DNA from: Cellvibrionaceae bacterium
GTDB taxonomy: Bacteria; Pseudomonadota; Gammaproteobacteria; Pseudomonadales; Cellvibrionaceae
DNA length: 64,000 bases
NCBI GenBank assembly: GCA_028281575.1
Contig: JANQJP010000089.1
Coordinates: 1-64,000 of the forward strand
Direction of reading: 5' to 3'
The notes under the pieces: model-generated
The model's database searches: none
The model's input: the letters and a program-made list of their open reading frames with translations, nothing else
What the model was told of the DNA's origin: nothing
In this document: piece by piece, positions 1 through 5,828 of the stretch
Layout of the letters: every line of letters starts with the position of its first letter
Numbering within the stretch: position 1 is the stretch's first letter
Translations under genes and position numbers: made by a program

Positions 1-202
1 TTTCCTCAAGAAAATACATAACAGAACGGCGGTAGAGTTCCGCCAACTTGGTGAGTTCCAGAGTGGAGACAGAACGGTTCCCAGCTTCCATTTGGGTAAT
101 GGCAGTTCTTGGTACGCCAATAGTGTCAGCAGCGCCTTGCTGACTGATACCGCTTAGCTCCCTTGCCTGTTTTAATCTATTGCCTAGTTCTCGTTGCTCC
201 AC
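1..202 (-). CDS. XRE-family HTH regulator, N-terminal part (runs off left edge)
   Basis: Reading leftward from GTG at 202, the first 67 residues form a complete helix-turn-helix of the XRE/Cro class: LKQARELSGISQQGAA, then VPRTAITQMEAGNRSVS, then LAELYRRSVMYFLEE. An AGGAGG ribosome site lies 4 bases upstream of the GTG. Proteins with this N-terminus often continue into an ImmA/IrrE-type metallopeptidase, but that part would lie outside the window, so it is only a possibility. The gene is divergent from the DUF2188 gene and has a palindromic operator candidate between them. Confidence 0.85.
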   Translation of the reverse strand, partial: MEQRELGNRLKQARELSGISQQGAADTIGVPRTAITQMEAGNRSVSTLELTKLAELYRRSVMYFLEE

Positions 203-247
203 AATGCCTCCTATTGTTTTTGGTTGGACATAATTGCCTCAATTCTG

Positions 248-276
248 AACATAGCAGGATCGAACTTATATGTCAA
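248..276 (-). promoter_or_regulatory. Promoter of the XRE regulator gene
   Basis: On the minus strand TTGACA (271-276) is followed after exactly 17 bases by TATGTT (248-253). This is a good sigma-70 promoter 45 bases upstream of the GTG start. A GAACAT half-site (247-252) overlaps the -10 box and matches the halves of the palindrome at 290-308, which suggests autoregulation. Confidence 0.6.
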
Positions 277-284
277 AAATATAC

Positions 285-313
285 TTGATATGTTCGATAA
301 TAGAACATACAAT
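285..313 (+). promoter_or_regulatory. Promoter of the DUF2188 gene with palindromic operator in its spacer
   Basis: TTGATA (285-290) and TACAAT (308-313) are spaced by 17 bases and point at the DUF2188 gene. The perfect inverted repeat ATGTTC-N7-GAACAT (290-308) fills this spacer. The layout is that of a repressor site for the divergently encoded XRE protein; the assignment to that protein is inference. Confidence 0.6.
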
Positions 314-364
314 TTGCGAACTACCTTTACAATTTGCATAGCTCTGAAAAGGAGGTGATAGCAA

Positions 365-589
365 ATGAGCAAAAAGAATCAGCACGTCGTTCCGCGAGAT
401 GGGCAATGAGCTGTGGTTGGCGCGGGCAATAGTCGAGCAACATCCATCTACGATACCCAGCAAGATGCCATTGATGTAGGCCGCGAAATAGCACGTAACC
501 AAGAGACAGAACTCTTGATACACGGGCGTAATGGCCAAATCCGTGAACGTGATAGCTATGGCAATGACCCTTATCCACCCAAAGGATAA
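365..589 (+). pseudogene. DUF2188 family protein with in-frame TGA
   Basis: The ATG at 365 follows a near-perfect AAGGAGGTGAT ribosome site. The frame reads MSKKNQHVVPRDGQ, then TGA at 407-409, then continues open in the same frame as AVVGAGNSRATSIYDTQQDA to YGNDPYPPKG and a TAA at 587. This is the full DUF2188 family pattern (about 74 residues). The stop falls where I recall family members having a tryptophan, so a single TGG-to-TGA change explains it. Function of the family is unknown. A sequencing error, a recent nonsense mutation or readthrough are all possible. Promoter and ribosome site look intact. Confidence 0.8.
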
Positions 590-880
590 GAGTGACATAT
601 AGATTGTCTATTCCTACAGACGCAGTGGGGGCGAATGCCTTTCCCATTCGACCCACAATCTCTGGATAGGTTGCGCAGATTTAGTCGAATTAAACCTACT
701 CCAAAGAGATAGATATGCTTAGTGACTTGAGTTTCTGAAAAAGGGCAGAAGAGACCAAGAGCTCGTTTCCGGTTTTCCCAACCAGAAACGAATCGAGGAC
801 TTAAAATCGATCCAACTTATTTAAGACATGTTTTTCGTCGTACTTGAGAACATGTTTCACTAGCTTGATAAAAAAATCCA
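590..880. other. Intergenic, imperfect hairpins only
   Basis: No convincing gene. Two imperfect inverted repeats are visible: 625-656 (GTGGG..CGAATG pairing with CATTCG..CCCAC) and 762-796 (CGTTTC/GAAACG with an inner GGTT/AACC). Neither is followed by a clear T-run, so I do not call them terminators. The first could still end the DUF2188 transcript. Confidence 0.4.
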
Positions 881-1438
881 TCAAAACTGAGAATCGACAC
901 CCAAAATACCCGAAGCTGTACCCGAAAGCCCCGCATAGTCGTTACCTTCGTTAAAGTTTTCTAGAACTTTTAAGGTATCATAAACAGGGCCAACCGCCTC
1001 TCCCAGAACGGCAAGCGATTTCATTACATTTGCCGAGAATTTCTTTAATTCTGAATCTGAAAAACTTGTATCTATTGCGTTACTAAAATTAAGTTGCAAC
1101 GTCGAATACAGGTCTTTCCTTATATTTGCTTGTCTCGCCAGTTCATCTGGCGAATACCTCAATATCGAGACCTTGGCATCGTTAGCACGCTCATATATAT
1201 CGAGCATCCTTACCTTGATATTACTTATTTCAACAAAGTTTTTCGACAGGCTTTTCATAACCTGATCAAGCTCGGCAACTTCTTCCGCAGTTATAGCGGC
1301 GCCTTTATCAAGAAGCTCTTGAGCCACAGGAATAAGCTGTTCTGAAATATAACCTTCAATACTGATTGTCTCTGCAACAGCTTGCAAATATTCGTAGTCA
1401 GGTTCTGTATATTCGTAAGGCTGAACAACAATAGCCAT
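881..1438 (-). CDS. Uncharacterised 185-aa protein, partner of tandem lipoproteins
   Basis: I do not recognise this family. The start is taken as ATG 1438, not an upstream in-frame ATG, because AAGGAG lies 6 bases before it. There is no signal peptide. The N-terminal ~45 residues (MAIVVQPYEYTEPDYEYLQA...) recur in a broken copy at 2445-2602. The middle is helical and acidic. The C-terminus (LAVLGEAVGPVYDTLKVLE, then a Gly/Ala-rich LSGTASGILG) resembles the small-residue-rich segment often found before toxin domains in secreted polymorphic toxins; that resemblance is an impression, not a match. It lies 17 bases downstream of a lipoprotein gene and is probably cotranscribed with it. Confidence 0.7.
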   Translation of the reverse strand: MAIVVQPYEYTEPDYEYLQAVAETISIEGYISEQLIPVAQELLDKGAAITAEEVAELDQVMKSLSKNFVEISNIKVRMLDIYERANDAKVSILRYSPDELARQANIRKDLYSTLQLNFSNAIDTSFSDSELKKFSANVMKSLAVLGEAVGPVYDTLKVLENFNEGNDYAGLSGTASGILGVDSQF

Positions 1439-1455
1439 TTTTATCTCCTTAACAC

Positions 1456-1857
1456 TTATCTGAGTGCAAAAATCTTCCATTCACCGTCATGCTTTTTCAA
1501 AGAAACCATAGTATTCTTTTTTGTCTCTTTCCCTTTAAACTCTCCATAGAGTTCAAATTCGACTCTATACTCATCTTTTTTTTCGTAAAAGCTTACAAAA
1601 ACAAGAGATTCCAAATCCCAAGACTTTACTCTTTCTTTTTCAAAGGACCACATTTCAATCATCCTACTACTCTTTGAATCTAAATCTTCAATTAACAGAG
1701 GATGAAGCACACCTCTAAACCCCCGAATATCTTTTTGAGAATAATACATACGCAAAAAATTCTCAGAAAAAGACACCAGATCCTCCTCAGATATAGCCTT
1801 GCAAGACACAAAAAAGATAAAAAATACTAAAAAATTTAAATATTTATTGAATCGCAT
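1456..1857 (-). CDS. Small lipoprotein, paralogue C of a three-member tandem family
   Basis: Start at ATG 1857 (MRFNKYLN) is preferred over one 7 codons upstream because it leaves a short n-region before the hydrophobic core and lipobox FVSC. After Cys the protein reads about 115 residues with the shared pattern F..NFLRMYYSQKDIRGF, LHPLL, W..E..VKSWDLES and a final KKHDGEWKIFALR. The pattern is reminiscent of small NTF2-like/DUF4878-type folds, but I cannot confirm that. It overlaps the previous gene (stop 1844) by 14 bases and is followed closely by the 185-aa gene. It is the closest paralogue of the 2654-3052 protein. Confidence 0.75.
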   Translation of the reverse strand: MRFNKYLNFLVFFIFFVSCKAISEEDLVSFSENFLRMYYSQKDIRGFRGVLHPLLIEDLDSKSSRMIEMWSFEKERVKSWDLESLVFVSFYEKKDEYRVEFELYGEFKGKETKKNTMVSLKKHDGEWKIFALR

Positions 1858-2239
1858 AAACCTTCCAATCTCCTTCAAAATCCTTCAAATATACTATTGA
1901 CTTTCTTTTAAAGTCGTCTCCATAATTTTCCCCAAAAATCTCAAATTCAACACAATACATATCATCAATCGTATAACTTTTATTGTATTTAATTTCCTTA
2001 ACATCCCACTTACTCAATATATCTCTTTCTATTCGCCGCAAAGCTACCGCATCTTTTTGGTTAGACTCTAAGGACTCCAACAAATCCGGATGCAATACAT
2101 CAATAAATCCAAGTATATTTTTTTCTTCGTAATATTTATTAAGAAAATATTCTGAAAAATCTTCTGGGGAATCCGCAGAGACTAAACCACAAGACAAGAC
2201 AACAAACATAGACAATATTTTTAAAACTATCACCTTCAT
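1844..2239 (-). CDS. Small lipoprotein, paralogue B
   Basis: 131 residues with a signal peptide ending in the lipobox-like VLSCG. The mature part shares the family skeleton: FSEYFLNKYYEEKNILGF, VLHPDLLESLES, SKWDVKEI, VEFEIFGE and the terminal YLKDFEGDWKVYAIQ. It is more diverged than paralogues A and C. Base composition is strongly AT-rich. It overlaps paralogue C, so the two are likely translated from one message. Function unknown. Confidence 0.75.
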   Translation of the reverse strand: MKVIVLKILSMFVVLSCGLVSADSPEDFSEYFLNKYYEEKNILGFIDVLHPDLLESLESNQKDAVALRRIERDILSKWDVKEIKYNKSYTIDDMYCVEFEIFGENYGDDFKRKSIVYLKDFEGDWKVYAIQ

Positions 2240-2394
2240 AACACATCCGTTATTTCATAAATTAAAAAACAAGATGACCAAAACAATATAACTACACCAA
2301 GAACCGACAGTACGCAACAGAGCTTTATTATTAACCACAGCTCCGCTCATCCTCAATAACGTAGCTCATTACTAACCACCTCTCTCCCCGCCCC

Positions 2395-2416
2395 AAACAA
2401 AGCAATCACTAGACCT
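2395..2416. repeat. 22-bp motif also present at 5543-5564
   Basis: This stretch (AAACAAAGCAATCACTAGAC and 2 more bases) matches 5543-5564 at 20 of 22 positions. Both sit in noncoding DNA upstream of island genes. It is part of a longer, decayed similarity that also includes a CCTCAATAAC string in both places. Confidence 0.5.
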
Positions 2417-2444
2417 GACAACATCTAGCCTTAAGTAACTTCGT

Positions 2445-2602
2445 CTATTTAGCAGTTATATCCGCCGCACGATCTAAGAGCATCGTCGCTTCGATCATAA
2501 TTGATTTGCAAGATAACCTTCGATAACTTCTGAATCGCTAACAGCTTGTAAATACTTATTATCTAAATGTGTTTGAACATATGACTGAACTATGTAAGAC
2601 AT
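2445..2602 (-). pseudogene. Broken N-terminal copy of the 185-aa protein
   Basis: From ATG 2602 the frame reads MSYIVQSYVQTHLDNKYLQA, then VSDSEVIEGYLANQL and a TGA (2495-2497). This aligns with MAIVVQPYEYTEPDYEYLQA...IEGYISEQL of the 881-1438 protein. Shifting frame by two bases at the stop restores IEATMLLDRAADITAK (compare IPVAQELLDKGAAITAE) up to a TAG at 2445. So it is a duplicate that carries a frameshift and lost its 3' two thirds. It follows lipoprotein A by 51 bases, mirroring the intact lipoprotein C/185-aa pair. Confidence 0.75.
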
Positions 2603-2653
2603 CCCTTCTCTTCTTAAAAAATAAAATCTGATATTAAAAATCCAGGGGCCTAG

Positions 2654-3052
2654 CTACTGAAGTGCATAGACCTTCCACTTCCCATTATGTTTTTTCAAAA
2701 AAACAATGTTTTTCTCAGTTTTTGACGAAACCCTATCTTTCTTACCAAAAACATTAAATTCAACACTGATTTTTTTTGTACTTTCATGTACTTTTACAAA
2801 ACTAATAGATTCGATATCCCAAGACTCAACCCTTAGCCTCTCAAACTTCCACATTCTTGATTCTCTCTTGCTACCTGAATCTAAACTAGAAACCAAATCG
2901 GGGTGCAATAGTTCTCTAAATTTACCGATATCTTTTTCCTGATAATAGGAACTAAGAAATTTTTCAGAGAACAAAACAGGGTCGTCAGAATATACAACAC
3001 CATCAGAACAAGACGAGACAAAAAATAACAAAAAAGCAAATAGGTTCTTCAT
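2654..3052 (-). CDS. Small lipoprotein, paralogue A
   Basis: 132 residues. Signal peptide MKNLFAFLLFFVSSC with a lipobox at residues 12-15. The mature part is FSEKFLSSYYQEKDIGKFRE, LLHPDLVSSLDS, a WKFERLRVESWDIESISFV stretch very close to paralogue C, and a terminal FLKKHNGKWKVYALQ. The broken copy of the 185-aa gene follows directly. Likely exported and membrane-anchored; role unknown. Tandem paralogues next to a possible effector resemble immunity-gene arrays, which is inference only. Confidence 0.75.
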   Translation of the reverse strand: MKNLFAFLLFFVSSCSDGVVYSDDPVLFSEKFLSSYYQEKDIGKFRELLHPDLVSSLDSGSKRESRMWKFERLRVESWDIESISFVKVHESTKKISVEFNVFGKKDRVSSKTEKNIVFLKKHNGKWKVYALQ

Positions 3053-3171
3053 AATAACTCACTCAAAAAAGGCAAGAGAAGGCAACGAACTCTTCCCTTC
3101 AAATCCACTTCAAAAACAAACAAAAAGCGAAACATCAATCAAAGCCAGAAATAACACCTATTACCTACCAA

Positions 3172-3702
3172 TCAATCTACCTTACGATCCAAAACTTTCC
3201 CCAACTTTTTATCCAAGCTACTTTTTCCGGACTGCACTAACGGGTGGCTCATAAGACTATTACCCTGATCATCTACTGGATTCAAATTAGGGTTAAATTT
3301 TAAAATTAATTTTATGGATTCATATTGGTTATAGCGAATGGCCGAAATTAGAGGTGTAGCAGTAAACATATCATTATCATCCATCCCTAAATTAGCCATG
3401 CCATCTATATTTGCACCAGCATCAATTAAAGCACGCGTTAGACATTCGTCTGCCATACCCGTTGAAACAAATATCAACGGCAAAGCTTCTTCATGGCGAA
3501 CCACCTTGACTTTTACATTCGGATTAGAACCCGACTTTAGCTCTACCAACGCTTTAGAGCAGTCTCCTTCAAAAACAGCTGATATTAAGTTTTCGCTGGA
3601 ATATGAATCACAAGAAGTAACCACAAAAAAAATTGCCATCATTTTTCCAAATAAGTTTTTCCTTAAGTTCCAAAAAAAATTACCAATTTGAATTTTTTTC
3701 AC
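3172..3702 (-). CDS. Ankyrin-repeat lipoprotein
   Basis: 176 residues. A basic N-terminus and hydrophobic stretch end in the lipobox-like VVTSC (around residues 27-31), so the protein is probably exported and lipidated. The rest contains about three ankyrin units: LISAVFEGDCSKALVELKSG, then LTRALIDAGANID, then ATPLISAIRYNQYESIKLIL. Small exported ankyrin proteins often bind partner proteins, and some act as inhibitors or immunity proteins. The partner here is unknown. It is 119 bases upstream of lipoprotein A on the same strand, and noncoding repeat copy A lies upstream of it. Confidence 0.75.
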   Translation of the reverse strand: MKKIQIGNFFWNLRKNLFGKMMAIFFVVTSCDSYSSENLISAVFEGDCSKALVELKSGSNPNVKVKVVRHEEALPLIFVSTGMADECLTRALIDAGANIDGMANLGMDDNDMFTATPLISAIRYNQYESIKLILKFNPNLNPVDDQGNSLMSHPLVQSGKSSLDKKLGKVLDRKVD

Positions 3703-3884
3703 CTAAACACCCTCCAAAAACTCTTATATGTAACAATATGCTAACATTGACACCATAACCCAAAATTTATTACTAGCTTCTACATAAATACGTCAGCTGA
3801 CAATAACGAGATCCAGCGATGTTTAGTTCTAATTTAAAGCTTTCCAGCTTTACTCCACTCATTAAAAACGCACAAAAATGAAGC

Positions 3885-4035
3885 ATCAACCAAAGGTTGA
3901 TTCGCGAGGCGGAGAAATATTGAAGAGAGGATTTTCGCGGTTTAACGAACGCAAACCTATATAAATAGGGATACGCCATATCTATCTCCATGTGGCTGAT
4001 GCTTCCAAATTACCGGCTGAGCGAACGGGTAAAAC
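3885..4035. repeat. Noncoding repeat, copy A (~150 bp)
   Basis: Begins with the inverted repeat ATCAACC-AAA-GGTTGAT, then a TTTTCGCGGTTT core, a small hairpin CCTAT-ATAA-ATAGG and a CTCCATGTGGCT end. Copy B at 5653-5803 has the same order and orientation with roughly three quarters of bases alike, and its hairpins are kept despite base changes. Short ORFs on the minus strand across both copies look alike only because the DNA is repeated. Confidence 0.65.
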
Positions 4036-4403
4036 AACCCCAATAGTTTGACACAAAATCCCTCTTCAGTTCGCCAAAAAATGGGGACTACTTAAACTTA
4101 TTTTATGGGTTTACTGTTTCAATGTTTTATATAGCGAGGCTGAAATATAAGAATGACGCAACGAGCCCTAAAAACTACCATACTGTCACTGCCTTATCAC
4201 TTTATGAGCCCAACCCTGATACGGCTAACGGATAGCCAAAGGATATTATTGGCAGAGATATCAGCACAAACGTAACACACCGGAAACATAAGATCTCCGC
4301 GGTGGCAATATTCTTTATCTAAAAACTTACCAACAAATTAAATTCGACACGGAAGCCATTTCCCGTGTGGCACTCAATCTGCAATAAACTGTTTGAAAGA
4401 CAG
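4036..4403. other. Intergenic, possible ORF debris
   Basis: No gene recognised. An open 32-codon stretch on the plus strand (4292-4387, ending ...FDTEAISRVALNLQ) has protein-like composition but no start codon or ribosome site. It may be the tail of a lost gene. Nothing else is supported. Confidence 0.3.
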
Positions 4404-4943
4404 TCAATTTTTCCTATATTTTTTATACCTCCCATCCTTTACATCATTCAAAAAAGATTCCAAATCATTTTCAATTTCTTTATATATACCGCTAAATTTA
4501 CTTTTTGGAGTGAATCCATTTTGCTTCTTCTTATGCCACTTAAGTGACTTAGAAACTATCTTCACCAAACGATTCTTATCTTCCCTTAGGTATGGATTTA
4601 TAGAATACCCCAAGCCCATATCCATGGCTGCAAAAAAAGCGGACTCTTCAGAACCTATTAAATCTGGTTGTGATCTCAGATACGCTTTATACCTAATTCT
4701 TCCCACATAATACCAAAAAGCTGCTTCGTCAAATTTATTTCTTTTTAGAAGCTCTGATGCTAGCGTAAGATAGTTGGATGGATGTTTATCGTATATACCA
4801 TCCTTTAGTTCACCTAGCTCCTTTTCATTCAACAATATATCGTTTTTATAAACAGTATCAATAAATATATCTGATTCGGAGAAAACACACATCGATGCTA
4901 ACAGACATACAACCATCAAAATTAATTTTATGTGTTTAGCCAT
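4404..4943 (-). CDS. Secreted hypothetical protein, about 180 aa
   Basis: ATG 4943 (MAKHIKLILMVVCLLAS...) gives a clean signal peptide; an upstream in-frame start is possible. The mature protein is helical: a LASELLKRNKFDEAAFWYYV segment, then GRIRYKAYLRSQPDL, FFAAMDMGLGYSINPYL and a Lys-rich C-terminus. The DEAAFWYYVGRIRYKAYL pattern resembles conserved hypotheticals of other gammaproteobacteria. I cannot give a function. It lies 66 bases downstream of the membrane protein gene, same strand. Confidence 0.7.
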   Translation of the reverse strand: MAKHIKLILMVVCLLASMCVFSESDIFIDTVYKNDILLNEKELGELKDGIYDKHPSNYLTLASELLKRNKFDEAAFWYYVGRIRYKAYLRSQPDLIGSEESAFFAAMDMGLGYSINPYLREDKNRLVKIVSKSLKWHKKKQNGFTPKSKFSGIYKEIENDLESFLNDVKDGRYKKYRKN

Positions 4944-5023
4944 AATTCTAATCACCACTTTAAAGTACTTAGCGTCGCTACCCTATAAGAACTCAAGGAT
5001 AAATTATTCCCAAAAACCTGTTG

Positions 5024-5482
5024 CTATCTAGTCTCATTTAGCCACTTTTTATACATTCGACGATACATACCCTCATAGTAATACCAGTTAAGCTGATTAT
5101 CAGAATGATAAGTTTTTAGGTATTCTTCATAAGTTAACGGCTTGCCATTCAAACCTGAGTTTTCCGTAGCTACCTTTACCTTACCAGAGCGTAGAACTAG
5201 CTCCGTAGTAGCTATAACTAGCATCACATATACAATCAAAGGAATGAATGCCATCATCAAAGATATAAAAATGACAACTTGAAGAAGGTTTCCCAGGTTT
5301 TGAAGTAAGCTATTTTTGGGATAGCAACTTGTAAAGTCATAGAAGCCCCCACCAGTGGCCGGAGCATTACATCCTTTGGATAGAAAATAGAAGGTTAAAA
5401 ATGGACCAAATACGAAGACAAAATAAATTATCAGCCTTTTTATAATCAACCCAATGCTACCCACTTCGTACTCTCCTTCCAT
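5024..5482 (-). CDS. Small membrane protein, unknown function
   Basis: 152 residues with two clear membrane segments: about 13-34 (LIIKRLIIYFVFVFGPFLTF) and about 68-92 (VVIFISLMMAFIPLIVYVML). Between them is a Cys-containing, Gly-rich loop. The C-terminal ~55 residues are polar and aromatic (YEEYLKTYHSDNQLNWYYYE), probably cytoplasmic or periplasmic. No family recognised. First gene of the minus-strand island run after noncoding repeat B. Confidence 0.65.
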   Translation of the reverse strand: MEGEYEVGSIGLIIKRLIIYFVFVFGPFLTFYFLSKGCNAPATGGGFYDFTSCYPKNSLLQNLGNLLQVVIFISLMMAFIPLIVYVMLVIATTELVLRSGKVKVATENSGLNGKPLTYEEYLKTYHSDNQLNWYYYEGMYRRMYKKWLNETR

Positions 5483-5542
5483 TCAGCCTCAATAACACAA
5501 CCTGAACAGTCCAAAATAACCACTAGTCTCACCTCAATCTCC

Positions 5543-5570
5543 AAACAAAACAATCACTAGATCTAGTGAT
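5543..5570. repeat. Repeat motif ending in a perfect 18-bp palindrome
   Basis: 5553-5570 reads ATCACTAGATCTAGTGAT, a perfect palindrome, within a motif shared with 2395-2416. The palindrome has decayed in the other copy. It lies upstream of the 5024-5482 gene and could be a protein-binding site. Confidence 0.5.
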
Positions 5571-5652
5571 ATTTACCCCTAAATTTAAACTTTTTTGTTA
5601 TAACCCCACCCGCCGAACAGCGATTCAACGAATAAAAATAATATAATAAAAT

Positions 5653-5803
5653 ATCAACCTAAGGTTGATTCGTGAGGTGGAGTGGTGTTGAAAATGGGGT
5701 TTTCGCGGTTTGAAGAACGCAAACCTATGTAAATGTAGGTAAGCCATATCCAGCTCCATGTGGCTCATACGTCCAAATACCGGTTGAGTGTTCCGGCTAA
5801 AAC
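5653..5803. repeat. Noncoding repeat, copy B (~150 bp)
   Basis: Starts with ATCAACCT-A-AGGTTGAT, an 8-bp inverted repeat around one base, continues with GGGGTTTTCGCGGTTT, a hairpin ACCTA..TAGGT, and CTCCATGTGGCTCA. Same layout and orientation as copy A. It lies 25 bases beyond the feoB stop, so its transcript could form the 3' end of the feo message. Confidence 0.65.
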
Positions 5804-5828
5804 AAACTTTTACAGCCATTAACAACTA

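Noticed and set aside
762-796. Hairpin as a terminator
   Set aside because: Stem is imperfect and no T-run follows on either strand.
3773-3991. 72-codon minus-strand ORF similar to the one at 5625-5825
   Set aside because: The similarity is explained by the noncoding repeat copies A and B; no ribosome site, and the ends of the two frames differ.
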